Shown one piece after another: positions 26,348 to 36,300 of a stretch of 64,000 nucleotides of DNA. Every line of letters begins with the position of its first letter. Position 1 is the first letter of the stretch. The stretch comes from Granulicella sp. L56 (lineage in GTDB: Bacteria; Acidobacteriota; Terriglobia; Terriglobales; Acidobacteriaceae): assembly GCF_009765835.1 (NCBI RefSeq), contig NZ_LMUS01000001.1, positions 310,001 through 374,000 of the forward strand, given 5' to 3'. A program made the translations under genes and the position numbers. A model generated the notes under the pieces. The model did no database searches. It was not told where the DNA came from and saw nothing but the letters and a program-made list of their open reading frames with translations.

Positions 26348-27318
26348 AGGTGCCGTTGATGTCCTCCTATCCAGCTAGCGGCGTCGAGCGAGATAAATGG
26401 ATTCTCGCTCGACGCCCGGCGCGCGAAGATCTGGATCCCCGGCGTCCTCACGCATACCTGGTGGAAGAGGAATATTCCGCGGCACAAGAAGTGGTGCCAG
26501 TAGCCACTATATTTCTAACCAACCGCGAATGTCCCTGGCGATGTCTGATGTGTGACCTCTGGCGCAATACTTTGACGGAGAAACTTCCGGTAGGCGCTAT
26601 CCCGCAACAGATTGACTATGCCTTGGCGCAATTGCCGCCCGCACGCCAAATCAAGCTTTACAACAGTGGTAGCTTCTTCGACCCTGGAGCTATTCCTATC
26701 GAAGACTATCCGGCCATTGCAGCACGCGCAAATGTATTTGACCGGACAATTGTAGAAAGCCACCCATCGCTCATCAACCAAACTTGTCTCAAGTTTCGTG
26801 ATCTGCTTTCCAACAGGCTGGAAGTCGCTATGGGACTTGAAACAGCTCATCCGGAAATCCTGGCCCGACTGAATAAGCGCATAACCCTAAATCAGTTTTC
26901 AGAGGCATCTCAGTATTTACGATCCAATGAAATAAACCTTCGCGTATTTATTCTCGTCCAACCTCCTTTCATGAAAGCGCACGAGGCACTCTACTGGGCG
27001 GAACGCTCTTTGGACTTTGCTTTTGATTGTGGGGCAACTGCGGCAACACTGATCCCAACTCGGGCTGGAAATGGCGCGATGGAAGCATTGACGCAGTTAG
27101 GCGAATTTTCTCCACCGCAGCTAGATGTAGTGGAATCCGCGATAAGTTATGGCTTGAACCTCAGGCGCGGGCGTGTCTTTGTTGATCTATGGGATTTACA
27201 TTCTGCTTCGGACAAATGCTCATGCTACCCATTGCGCATCGAGCGACTGAGGCAGATGAACCTTCGCCAATCAGTGTCGGATATGATCGATTGCACACAC
27301 TGCAAGGGGAACAGTTGA
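26344..27318 (+). CDS. Radical SAM enzyme, RaSEA/TIGR01210-like
   Basis: 324 residues. The radical SAM cluster motif CX3CX2C is RECPWRCLMC (C63, C67, C70). The following IKLYNSGSFFDPGAIP and IVESHPSLI resemble the archaeosine-synthase RaSEA and Elp3-like group. The C-terminus adds CSC and CTHC pairs (about residues 290-322), which could hold a further metal or Fe-S site. Translation is coupled at both ends: GTGA with the asnB-like gene and TTGA with the flavoenzyme. An ATG 15 bases downstream is an alternative start. Since tRNA modification partners are absent, a small-molecule or peptide substrate is more likely; this is inference. Confidence 0.8.
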   Translation: MKVPLMSSYPASGVERDKWILARRPAREDLDPRRPHAYLVEEEYSAAQEVVPVATIFLTNRECPWRCLMCDLWRNTLTEKLPVGAIPQQIDYALAQLPPARQIKLYNSGSFFDPGAIPIEDYPAIAARANVFDRTIVESHPSLINQTCLKFRDLLSNRLEVAMGLETAHPEILARLNKRITLNQFSEASQYLRSNEINLRVFILVQPPFMKAHEALYWAERSLDFAFDCGATAATLIPTRAGNGAMEALTQLGEFSPPQLDVVESAISYGLNLRRGRVFVDLWDLHSASDKCSCYPLRIERLRQMNLRQSVSDMIDCTHCKGNS

Positions 27319-28871
27319 ACCGCACCTACGATATAGCAGTCGTGGGATCAGGCTTTGCAGGATCGCTCATTGCCATGATCGCCCGCAGATTAGGACATTC
27401 AGTCGTTCTATTAGAGAAGGGCACACACCCGCGTTTCGTCATTGGAGAGTCCTCAACTCCTCTATCGAACTTGATACTAGAAGATATTGCTGCGAGCTAT
27501 GATCTTCCACAAATTAGGCCGCTCTCTAAGTGGGGCACCTGGCAGGAACAATATCCGAAGATTGGCTGCGGAAAGAAGCGTGGATTTACTTTCTATCACC
27601 ACCATCCTGGACATCCTGATGCTCCCGATCCGGACCATCTAAGACAGCTTCTCGTAGCCGCTAGTCCTCATGATCATATTGCAGACACGCATTGGTTTCG
27701 TTCGGACTTCGATGAGATGCTAGTCCACGAAGCACAAAATATTGGCGTTGACTATTTCGATCGGGTAAAGCTGGATAGTTTTGTCGATGAGGACAACGCA
27801 GTAACACTGGGCGGCATAAGGGACGAGCAAACCCTCAGCTTTCGCGCCAACTTCGTGGTGGATGCTACTGGACCACGTGGCTTTCTTCATCGCGCATTGA
27901 ATCTGTTAGAAAGTCCTTTACCGAACTATCCTTCTACGCAAGCGCTCTTTAGCCATTTTTCTAATGTAAAGCGACTCGACGATGCACCATCTTATGCAAA
28001 TTCTGACTCCCCCCCCTATCCAATCGACGATGCGGCAGTGCATCATATCTTCGATGGTGGTTGGATATGGGTCCTTCAATTTAACAACGGAGTTACCAGC
28101 GCTGGAGTAGCTGCAACCGATAAAGCCTTCTCTCGTTTACAGCTCGCAAACAGGGAGCCAGCCTGGAAACGATTGATCGAATCCATACCTGTGCTTCGAG
28201 AGCAGTTTGCGAATGCAAAAGCGGAACGCCCATTTACTCATATAGAACGTCTTTCTTTTTTGAGTGAGACGATTCATGGGAAGAGATGGGTACTGCTTCC
28301 GTCCGCAGCAGGATTTATCGATCCACTACTCTCAACTGGTTTCCCCCTTACGCTACTCGGCGTTAGCAGATTGGGGAACATACTCAAACATGATTGGGAC
28401 ACACCGCGTTTTTACACCAGCCTTAAAAATTATGGCAATAAGACTAAAGAGGAAGTCCTTGCAACGTCCAGATTGATCTCTGGCCTGTACGCCAATATGA
28501 ATAACTTTCCAGTGTTTGCCTCACTATCCATGCTTTACTTTGCAGCAGCCATTTTTTCAGAGACAGCGCGAAGGCTCAAGAAGCCGCATCTAGCTCCATC
28601 ATTTCTACTTCACGATTATCCGCGCTTTGGCCCCAACTGCAGAAATCTACTTGAACGCTCGCTTCATTTAGAAACAAAGCAGGAATCAGATCGTTTGATT
28701 GAAGATATTTTACGTGCGGTAGAGCCAATTGATGTCGCTGGCCTCTGCAATCGCCAGCGACATAACTGGTACCCTGCCGACGCTGAAGACTTACTCAGAT
28801 CTGCGCATAAAGTAGAGGCTACGCATGACGAAATCATGGATCTGCTTCGGAGTTGTGGCTTCTATCCATAG
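27315..28871 (+). CDS. Flavin-dependent halogenase-like FAD oxidoreductase
   Basis: About 518 residues from TTG 27315, which overlaps the radical SAM stop and has AAGGGGA four bases upstream. The dinucleotide motif is VVGSGFAGS (11-17). GESSTP (44-49) corresponds to the GEaT/S segment of flavin-dependent halogenases, and GGWIWVLQF (about 249-256) stands where halogenases have WxWxIP, with Pro replaced. DATGP (183-187) and FIDPLLSTG complete the p-hydroxybenzoate-hydroxylase fold. The imperfect WxWxIP makes halogenation uncertain; a monooxygenase or reductase of the same superfamily is possible. It is last in the operon and its stop lies 21 bases from the convergent CRTAC1 gene. Confidence 0.8.
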   Translation: MNRTYDIAVVGSGFAGSLIAMIARRLGHSVVLLEKGTHPRFVIGESSTPLSNLILEDIAASYDLPQIRPLSKWGTWQEQYPKIGCGKKRGFTFYHHHPGHPDAPDPDHLRQLLVAASPHDHIADTHWFRSDFDEMLVHEAQNIGVDYFDRVKLDSFVDEDNAVTLGGIRDEQTLSFRANFVVDATGPRGFLHRALNLLESPLPNYPSTQALFSHFSNVKRLDDAPSYANSDSPPYPIDDAAVHHIFDGGWIWVLQFNNGVTSAGVAATDKAFSRLQLANREPAWKRLIESIPVLREQFANAKAERPFTHIERLSFLSETIHGKRWVLLPSAAGFIDPLLSTGFPLTLLGVSRLGNILKHDWDTPRFYTSLKNYGNKTKEEVLATSRLISGLYANMNNFPVFASLSMLYFAAAIFSETARRLKKPHLAPSFLLHDYPRFGPNCRNLLERSLHLETKQESDRLIEDILRAVEPIDVAGLCNRQRHNWYPADAEDLLRSAHKVEATHDEIMDLLRSCGFYP

Positions 28872-28892
28872 CAGCTATGGGAAATTTTCACG

Positions 28893-30719
28893 TTAGTGCG
28901 GTGCAAGCTCCGACTGTGGTTGGGTCAATTTTATCGGCTCTGCAGAAACCACTCCGCTTCCCTCTTTTAGAGTTATAAATTGGTTTGGTTTGATGTTTGA
29001 AATAGATTCTTTCTTCCCTGAAGGCCAGACGATATCAAGGTTGACCGTCTTCTCGGGATCTGGCTTGCCTAATCCAAATGTCAATGGCATCTCGCTCTGC
29101 GAAAGATAACTGGACCCAGATTTAACCATTTCAAAAAGACGCATCCCTTTACTTGTTTTGACTGTAACCTTCGCACCGATACCATCTCGATTTGATCGGG
29201 TACCAATTGTTATGATCCGCAACATGTCATTCTGATTGCCATTGTCATTTCGCAAAAGCTTTGCCGGACCATTGCTTGTGGTAACAACCAGGTCAAGATC
29301 CCCATCCTTGTCATAGTCAAGGTATGCGGCACCGCGCCCCACAATTGTCTGGCGCAAAGCAGAACCAACCTTGTCGGTGACGTTTTCAAAACGCCCTTTG
29401 CCTTTATTTCTAAAGAGCAACGGTGACTCAGCATAATGTAGTGTGGGCTGTGTCACGCTGACATCGTCGGTCACATGGCCATTGAGGGCAAAGATGTCCG
29501 GCCAGCCATCCAAATCATAATCAAAGAAGAAAGTGCTGAACGTTAATGATTTTGCAGATGCCGTTGCGATATCGGAGTCTGTCGCCTTATCGGAAAATAG
29601 TCCGGAACCGTCGTTATGATAGAGCGACATACTCTCATTCGTAAAATTTCCAATAACAAGGCTCTGCCGCCCAGATTCATCATAATCAGCAGCGTCTGTT
29701 CCCATCCCCGCGCGCGCTTTGCCCGCATCACTGAAGGCGACTCCTGCTGAAAACGCTGTGTCTGTGAAGGTTCCGTTGTGATTGTTGTGATAAAGCTTGT
29801 TAGGCTGCGTATCATTCGTCACGAATAGATCAAGCCAGCCATCATTGTCGTAGTCCAGCAACGCGACCCCAAGCGACTTCGCAGTGGGATCATACAGGCC
29901 AGCCTTTTTCGTTACATCTTCGAATACGCCATTTCCCATGTTGCGATAAAGCGTTGCGCTTTGCCCCTTATAGGCTTCGGGAGTGCAGTACGATTTATCC
30001 TTTCCATCAATCGAACAGAATTGGTCCGTTGCAATAGACCAGTCCACATAGTGCAAGACGAAGAGATCGAGCTTGCCATCATTATCGTAGTCAAACCATA
30101 CCGCACTTGTGGCAAAGCCCGGATTTTTCACGCCTGCCTTGGCCGTCACATCGGCAAACTTCCCATTGCCCAGATTATGAAAGAGATGATTCCCATCGAG
30201 AGCCGTAATGTAGATGTCCTCGAACCCGTCGTTATCATAATCGGCGGTAGCGCAGCCGAGCCCGTACATCTTCACGGCAAGTCCGACATGGCGCGTCACA
30301 TCGGTAAATGTTCCATTGCCATTATTGTGGTAGAGCGCAGGCAAGGAGTTAGTTGATGTGTGCCCTGGCCAGTCCATGGAATTGACAAACAAGATGTCCT
30401 GCCAGCCATCATTGTCGTAATCCAGAACGCAAACTCCACTTCCCATCGTCTCTGGAAGGTACTTCTTCCCAAAAGCTCCGCTATTATGCCGGAAATAAAT
30501 CCCAGCCTGATCGGTCACGTCAGTAAATCGAACAGGTCCTGAGGGACGCGCTGAAGAGGGTTCGGCATCTTTCGTTTGAACTGGCTCAACTGGTGCGGGC
30601 CGGTTCGTTGATTGGGTAATATTTTGCGACGAAATAGCAGGCTGATGTTGCTTGCAACCTGAAACCAGGAGAAGGGCAAGCAACAAAGGACCATAAGCAA
30701 GCCGAAATTGTAATCTCAT
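28893..30719 (-). CDS. CRTAC1/ASPIC-UnbV family lipoprotein
   Basis: About 608 residues from ATG 30719, which overlaps the unbU-like stop (TGATG). A lipoprotein signal ends LLLVSGC with cysteine near residue 22, so the protein is probably membrane-anchored outside the cytoplasm. Seven or more FG-GAP units follow (DYDNDGWQDILFVN, DYDNDGFEDIYIT, DYDNDGKLDLFVL, DYDLDGWPDIFAL, DYDKDGDLDLVV), then the ASPIC/UnbV module with IGAKVTVKTSKG and LTFGLGK...VNLDIVWPSGK. Repeats of this kind form a Ca2+-stabilised beta-propeller. It is the last gene of the coupled four-gene operon. Function unknown. Confidence 0.85.
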   Translation of the reverse strand: MRLQFRLAYGPLLLALLLVSGCKQHQPAISSQNITQSTNRPAPVEPVQTKDAEPSSARPSGPVRFTDVTDQAGIYFRHNSGAFGKKYLPETMGSGVCVLDYDNDGWQDILFVNSMDWPGHTSTNSLPALYHNNGNGTFTDVTRHVGLAVKMYGLGCATADYDNDGFEDIYITALDGNHLFHNLGNGKFADVTAKAGVKNPGFATSAVWFDYDNDGKLDLFVLHYVDWSIATDQFCSIDGKDKSYCTPEAYKGQSATLYRNMGNGVFEDVTKKAGLYDPTAKSLGVALLDYDNDGWLDLFVTNDTQPNKLYHNNHNGTFTDTAFSAGVAFSDAGKARAGMGTDAADYDESGRQSLVIGNFTNESMSLYHNDGSGLFSDKATDSDIATASAKSLTFSTFFFDYDLDGWPDIFALNGHVTDDVSVTQPTLHYAESPLLFRNKGKGRFENVTDKVGSALRQTIVGRGAAYLDYDKDGDLDLVVTTSNGPAKLLRNDNGNQNDMLRIITIGTRSNRDGIGAKVTVKTSKGMRLFEMVKSGSSYLSQSEMPLTFGLGKPDPEKTVNLDIVWPSGKKESISNIKPNQFITLKEGSGVVSAEPIKLTQPQSELAPH

Positions 30720-31579
30720 CAAGATGCTTCCTTTACCAAGCCCGCAGTGGGGATAGTTCTGTGGGTGCACCACATCTCAATGAGCAGAGCAATCGGACCT
30801 ACCATGAAGAGTGCGTAAAACGGAGCATAGACGCTCTGATCAAGGCGTAGCAGCATCTCAACGGCAGCCACAGCAAACGCAACGATGCACTGCCATTTCT
30901 TCGAGCGCACTGTAGTCTTCGGGTCGGTAATCATGAAAAAGATGAAAAGCTGGTACTCAGGCCCGGTGATCGGAGATATCTCAGACAACAGTGGATCTCC
31001 CGTGATCCAGGTACGGAGAAAGGCTAGTGCAATAAACGAAATGACGTAGGTGGCACAGATATGAAACCGACGAAGGCGCCAGATAATAACCGATCCCAGG
31101 AGCCAGATCACTAGCATGGCTCCAAAATTATTGCCCCATTGAATACTTAGAGTGGCAACCGACTCAGCAGCTAGAAATACCAGTGCTGAAATAGCAAAGT
31201 TAGATGGATTCCATATGTGCCGCCCCTTAACGCGCAACACGTACTTAGAAGTAATCGCCAGCAGACTACAAAGTGCATATGGCCAGAAGAATGGTGAGCG
31301 AAGTAGGATTCCAACGCTAATACCGGTAATGTAGGCACTCGCAAGATGAGGCCACTTATGCAGGAAGATCCGGCCAAGGATCAACTCGGCCAAAATACTA
31401 GTGCCTATTGCCAGCAGAGTCTTCTGGTAGCTTTCAAGGATGCCAAACGAGACGTTGCCCACAAGAAGAATGAGCGTAATAAACAGCGGAGGCATGAACC
31501 GGTTATCGAAGCTAAGTATTTGTTTCCACTTAGCACCGCTACCCGGAGGCACCGGAGTCGTAATCGCTAGCTGGCTCAT
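30719..31579 (-). CDS. RnfD/NqrB-like membrane protein of the UnbU type
   Basis: 286 residues with nine or ten hydrophobic helices. MITDPKTTVRSKK (about 215-227) matches the ATDPvT strand of RnfD/NqrB, where FMN is held, and GRHIWNPSNFAISAL fits the conserved NP motif of that fold. Homologues occur beside UnbV proteins in enediyne clusters (UnbU). Here it lies between two CRTAC1/UnbV genes with four-base and one-base overlaps, so synthesis is coupled. A flavin-binding, electron- or ion-handling membrane partner of the exported CRTAC1 proteins is the simplest reading. No other Rnf or Nqr subunits are nearby. Confidence 0.8.
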   Translation of the reverse strand: MSQLAITTPVPPGSGAKWKQILSFDNRFMPPLFITLILLVGNVSFGILESYQKTLLAIGTSILAELILGRIFLHKWPHLASAYITGISVGILLRSPFFWPYALCSLLAITSKYVLRVKGRHIWNPSNFAISALVFLAAESVATLSIQWGNNFGAMLVIWLLGSVIIWRLRRFHICATYVISFIALAFLRTWITGDPLLSEISPITGPEYQLFIFFMITDPKTTVRSKKWQCIVAFAVAAVEMLLRLDQSVYAPFYALFMVGPIALLIEMWCTHRTIPTAGLVKEAS

Positions 31580-33372
31580 TCCGATTCCTCGATCTTATAC
31601 AGTTTGTCAGATACAAGGTTACGAAGAGTTTGTACTCTCCCGGAGGGCCAGCGAATAACTGCTTTCTCGATGCGCGCATTCTTGCCTAATCCAAAGTGCA
31701 GACGCCGATCATTTTGCGCGGCAAAGCCACTACCTCCCGAAACCTCCTGAATCTGTTCCTGGCCGTTCCATGACAAAGTAACCTGCGCGCCGATCGCGCT
31801 GCGATTGCTCTTTGTCCCTTCTAATTGAAATTCAACCCAATCTTCTCCCGGCGCTACGGTGTTCTTGTAGACAAGCAGCGGCCCTCGTTGATTTGCGACA
31901 ACAACATCCAGTACGCCGCGATTCCATAGATCGGCAAGCGCGATAGATCGCCCATCGTAGGTGTCCGTTACCCCGACTGCCTGTGCTACATCGACAAATT
32001 TCCCCGCACCATCATTGAGCCAAACATGCTTCTGCTGGTAACCGGACAAACTCCTTCCATCCATCGCAGGCCAATTTTTGGCGTCTCCAATAATCGTCGA
32101 GTTTCCGCCGGAGATCTTTGTGAAGTCATACCAATAACTTTTTTTGCGGTCGAGCGACACGTAGCCATTGGTAAGGTAGAGATCGAGCGTTCCATCGTTA
32201 TTCAAATCTCCGAACTGTGCTCCGAAACTCCATCCACCAAGTTCAACACCTATATCGCGGGCAAGGTTTTCAAACTGGGTGCCATTTCCGCTCGTACCTT
32301 CTTTGGGCACCCAGAGATTATTTCCCTGAATTAGAACACCGTCCTCTGAGATGTTGGAGACGTACACGGCGTATCTTCCCTGGTTGAAGATGTCGCCAAA
32401 GGCTACATTCATGCCACTCTTCGGCGCAAAGCCTACTCCCGTCTGCTCGCCAGCCTCGTGAAAACGCTTGCCGTCGTTGAGATAAAGCTCTGACACTCCA
32501 TAGTCATTCGCGACAAAAAGATCGGGATGGCCGGTTCCACGCAAATCGGCAGCGGCTGCCGCTAAAGCCCAACGGCGACTATTGATTCCTACCTTTGCGC
32601 TGATTTCTTCGAACTTCCCATTTCCGAGGTTATGAAAGAGATACTTTCGTCCACCATTGTTGGCGTACTCAAAGCTATTCGGCATCATCCTGGTCGACTT
32701 CAAATGCCATAGGTCGACATCTTCCGGATAGTAACCACCAACAAACAGGTCGAGTAAACCGTCTCCGTCATAGTCGAACCAGACAGCAGTATTCGCGTTG
32801 ATCCATGGCGGCAAACCTGCCTTTTCGCTTACGCGGGTGAAGCCGTGACCCTGGTCGTTATGAAACAGCTCAGGACGGCCCCACTTAATCAGATAGAGAT
32901 CTTCATAGCCATCGTTGTCGTAGTCGCCCCAGACCGCTCCCATGGAAACGCCTGTACCAACCTGGTTGACATCGGCAATGCCCATCTGTTCCGCGACGTC
33001 TTTGAAGGTGCCGTCATGCATGTTCCGGTACAGATGATTCTTGCTGCCTTCCGCACTGTTCGTCACATAGATATCGGGCCAGCCATCGCGATCGAAATCG
33101 ACGATGGAGACGGAGGCACCCATGGACGCGACCTCGGGCATAATGGACGCAAGTTTTGAATCGAGTTTAGGTCCCTGATGAACAAAATCGATGCCAGCCG
33201 CATGCGAGACCTCCGTGAGATAAAACCCGTGGTTCGCCAGCGCAGATTTCGTATCAAACTTCATCCGGGCAGAGGCTTGCCTTCCGGACAGTCTTCTGAG
33301 AACCGCAGGCGTCAGCAGCAATGCCACAAAGAAAATACTGACTAGAATCCGCGCAATAGGAACTCGTTTCAT
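31576..33372 (-). CDS. CRTAC1/ASPIC-UnbV family exported protein
   Basis: 598 residues with an N-terminal hydrophobic segment (8-26) serving as signal or anchor. FG-GAP units carry acidic loops DFDRDGWPDIYVTN, DYDNDGYEDLYLI, DYDGDGLLDLFVG and DLNNDGTLDLYLTN. The C-terminal ASPIC/UnbV module has IGAQVTLSWNGQEQ and LHFGLGKNARIEKAVIRWPSG. Its start overlaps the stop of the giant TPR protein gene by four bases and its stop overlaps the unbU-like start by four. It differs from the downstream CRTAC1 protein by lacking a lipobox. Probably a periplasmic beta-propeller; partner and ligand unknown. Confidence 0.85.
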   Translation of the reverse strand: MKRVPIARILVSIFFVALLLTPAVLRRLSGRQASARMKFDTKSALANHGFYLTEVSHAAGIDFVHQGPKLDSKLASIMPEVASMGASVSIVDFDRDGWPDIYVTNSAEGSKNHLYRNMHDGTFKDVAEQMGIADVNQVGTGVSMGAVWGDYDNDGYEDLYLIKWGRPELFHNDQGHGFTRVSEKAGLPPWINANTAVWFDYDGDGLLDLFVGGYYPEDVDLWHLKSTRMMPNSFEYANNGGRKYLFHNLGNGKFEEISAKVGINSRRWALAAAAADLRGTGHPDLFVANDYGVSELYLNDGKRFHEAGEQTGVGFAPKSGMNVAFGDIFNQGRYAVYVSNISEDGVLIQGNNLWVPKEGTSGNGTQFENLARDIGVELGGWSFGAQFGDLNNDGTLDLYLTNGYVSLDRKKSYWYDFTKISGGNSTIIGDAKNWPAMDGRSLSGYQQKHVWLNDGAGKFVDVAQAVGVTDTYDGRSIALADLWNRGVLDVVVANQRGPLLVYKNTVAPGEDWVEFQLEGTKSNRSAIGAQVTLSWNGQEQIQEVSGGSGFAAQNDRRLHFGLGKNARIEKAVIRWPSGRVQTLRNLVSDKLYKIEESE

Positions 33373-36300
33373 TTCCCTGCTCCACTTCTCAAGGCTTCTT
33401 CAAAAATCCCCGGAGTTACATAGCGCGTCTGATAAATCTGCCAATCCTCCTTGTGGTGTTTATATTCCCAATCGTCCTCCAGCTTTCCGGGGGGCGTATC
33501 GTATTGCCTTCTAGCGTGATACGGATAAGGCAACACGGCCTGCGAATTTGTGGAGTTATAGTCGCCATCCTTGATCCAGCCATCGCCCGCAATCACATAG
33601 TCGCGCACCCACCCCGCAGGCGGCGCTGCCGGTGCGGCAAAGCGCAATGACATTTCATCGCCCGCGTTCATGATGACGTAGCGATCGTCGATGCCAGACA
33701 GCAAAGGACGCACATCTCCGTAACGAGTGTAGTAGCCCGCAAGATCACGCCATATCTGTGTCGTCGACATCAGATGGTTGTAGTCAGGAATCTCTGGCGA
33801 AGACGCGTTTGCCTGATGAATGGTGGAGTAGCCGCGATAGTGCAAGTCTGCGGTGCTAGGTGTCAGGCGTTCGATCTTCAGTGGTGTATCCGGCAATCCC
33901 TTGGCCCATTCGACGGAATCCCAATAGACTTCGAGATTCGTTCTTAGTCGGACGCGTCGAGGCGTTCCGGGAACGAAGACATTGGTCAGATCGATCAGGC
34001 AAATCTTCTTGCGGCCTGCTGGAAATCCGAGGTTTGGCCGTGCCACCTTCCAGCCGCCGTGACCATTGGGTACTTCAAGACTGAGAGGCTTGGGATGCTC
34101 ATGCTGGCCCTGGCTCATAGCTACGTTCAGCGATGAGTCGGCTGGATGCAGCCAACCCTTGGCAATTAACCAGAGAGGGCCTGTCTTCGGGGCACCCTCT
34201 CCAAGATCAATCTCTACATAATGATCACGAGTTACGCCCTGATACTGCCCTCGGCCAAAGTTGTCGAGATACTTTCCGTCGAGTGACCGCAGTATCGCCG
34301 TGACATCCTCTCCATTGTCGTCAATTGCGCTAGCGATTGGCTGAGGCGTTGCGACCGCCGTCACCGCTAGCTTCACCGGCGGCACGGCAAAGCGCTCATC
34401 GGTAAAGATCTCCGTTCCCACCGGATGATCTACTGTCATCAATGCCAGATAGTCGTAGTAGTACGTCTCCCAAAGCTCGCCGGTGACGCGCAGATCGTAG
34501 AAGCCATCTTTCGACACCAATTCATTGCCGCCGATCTTGTACCACTCCTGCGTTGCCTCGATGCGTGCCGATCCCAGTGAATTAATGCGAAGCCCAATCG
34601 CCGAGCCCCATGGTACGGAGTCCTTCACAAACTCCATGTCCTTGCCGTTGTAGGCGAAGAGGAACGGGCAGGAGCCCTTCAACCGTTGCTCGGCGACAAA
34701 CTCCTGATCGGCCTTGAGAGCGAACTCGGCGCGTACCGAACCGTTAGGCCAAACGATTCGAGCGACATCGACACCTTTCTGTTCACCCAATCCGAAGTGA
34801 AGCTCGGGGCCAGCAATCTCCTGCCTCTGAACCATCAGTCCGGATCGAATCTCGATCTCGCCACCAATGCCGAACGAGTTGATGCGCTGGTCACCCGTAG
34901 CCTGATGCGCACGAGGCCGAATCGTCTGCCAATGATATTGCTTCGTTCCTTGATTGACCGCCTCAACGGCATGCCCGTCCGGCGAAAGCTCGAGCAGGTC
35001 CAGCCTTCCATTTCCTCTCAGGTCAGCAGCACCGAAGACCAGCGCTGCCGCAGGCGGCTTGCTCATGAGCTGAAATTTTCCATCTGCTACTTGCAGCCAG
35101 ATCAAAGGGCTGTGCGCGGATGCGACCGGCGCAAGCAAAAGATCGAAGGCGCCATTATTGTCCAGATCGGCAACACGCAGCCGAACATCTCCAGCAAGGT
35201 AGTTGGCTGCATCCGGGATAGATGCAAACTCAGAAGTCGCCCAGCCATGGCTATCGTTCTCCAGGGCAAGACTGGCAATCGTGCCGCTCTTGCGGACCGC
35301 GATCAGGCCCAGTGCGCCCTCACGATTCACATCGGCAACCGCAATCGCACTTACAGCCGAAAATCCGCTCGGTACCGGTACTTCGCGGAACTTGCCCAGA
35401 CGCTCGTTGAGGAAGACATGCAGTTGCCCTGTTCCATCCAACAACGCGGCATCGGGGTTGCCGTCGCCATTGAGGTCAGCCCATACAAATTGTCGAACGC
35501 CCGAGATGCCGACAAAGGGATGTATTGCAAGAAATGTCCCATCACCATTGTTGCGAAGTACCAGCGGCAATCCAGACGTCGCACCCACAACAATGTCAAG
35601 ATCTCCATCGGCTTCAATGTCTACAGCCCACGCGCCGGTGAAATTTCCCTCCGTTATCGAGCGAGGCAGCTTCGTCTGGGGGGTAACATCTGTGAAGGCC
35701 TGCGGATTATCCTGCCGCATAAAGCGCAGGCCACCCGCACCTGCCAAGACAAGATCGGTCTTGAAGTCATAGTTGAAATCGACAGGCAAAACTCCTTCGG
35801 GACCAGGCTTCACCTCAGCCTTGCCTCCGGGAAATACAAAGGACGCACCCGTTGAAAGACGTACCTCATGAGCGTTAGCTACCGCAACTGCGGGAGTGCC
35901 GGTGCCATCCAGAGAGACCGCTCCAATCCAACTCCAATCACCCTGTGGGATCTTCGTCAGCGGTTGAGCGACAAATGTCATTCCCTCGTCCGGAACGGCA
36001 GGCTTAAACGTCGGCGATGGAAGCCGCAGAAAGTGTGCGAATGGTTCGGCCTCTTCACCCGGCTGTGGCTTGATCGCAGACAAGCTCTGGCGGAACTCCG
36101 GAACCTGCATCAACACGTTTCTCAAAAAGATTGAGCGTGTCGCTGCAGCCCTTGGATCAGGGCCAGAGGCGGCGGCTTGCAAGGCAACCAGTTGCTGTCG
36201 CACGTCTGCCGGCCATGAAGCTGATTGCGCGGCCATTTTATCGATAGCCATGTGCAGAGTAACGGCATCGCCGCGCTTCGCGGAGATGCGACTCAGATCA

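Noticed and set aside
34686..35855. 389-codon plus-strand frame inside the giant lipoprotein gene
   Set aside because: It overlaps the FG-GAP region on the other strand, lacks a ribosome site, and its composition is rich in Arg and Gln without motifs.
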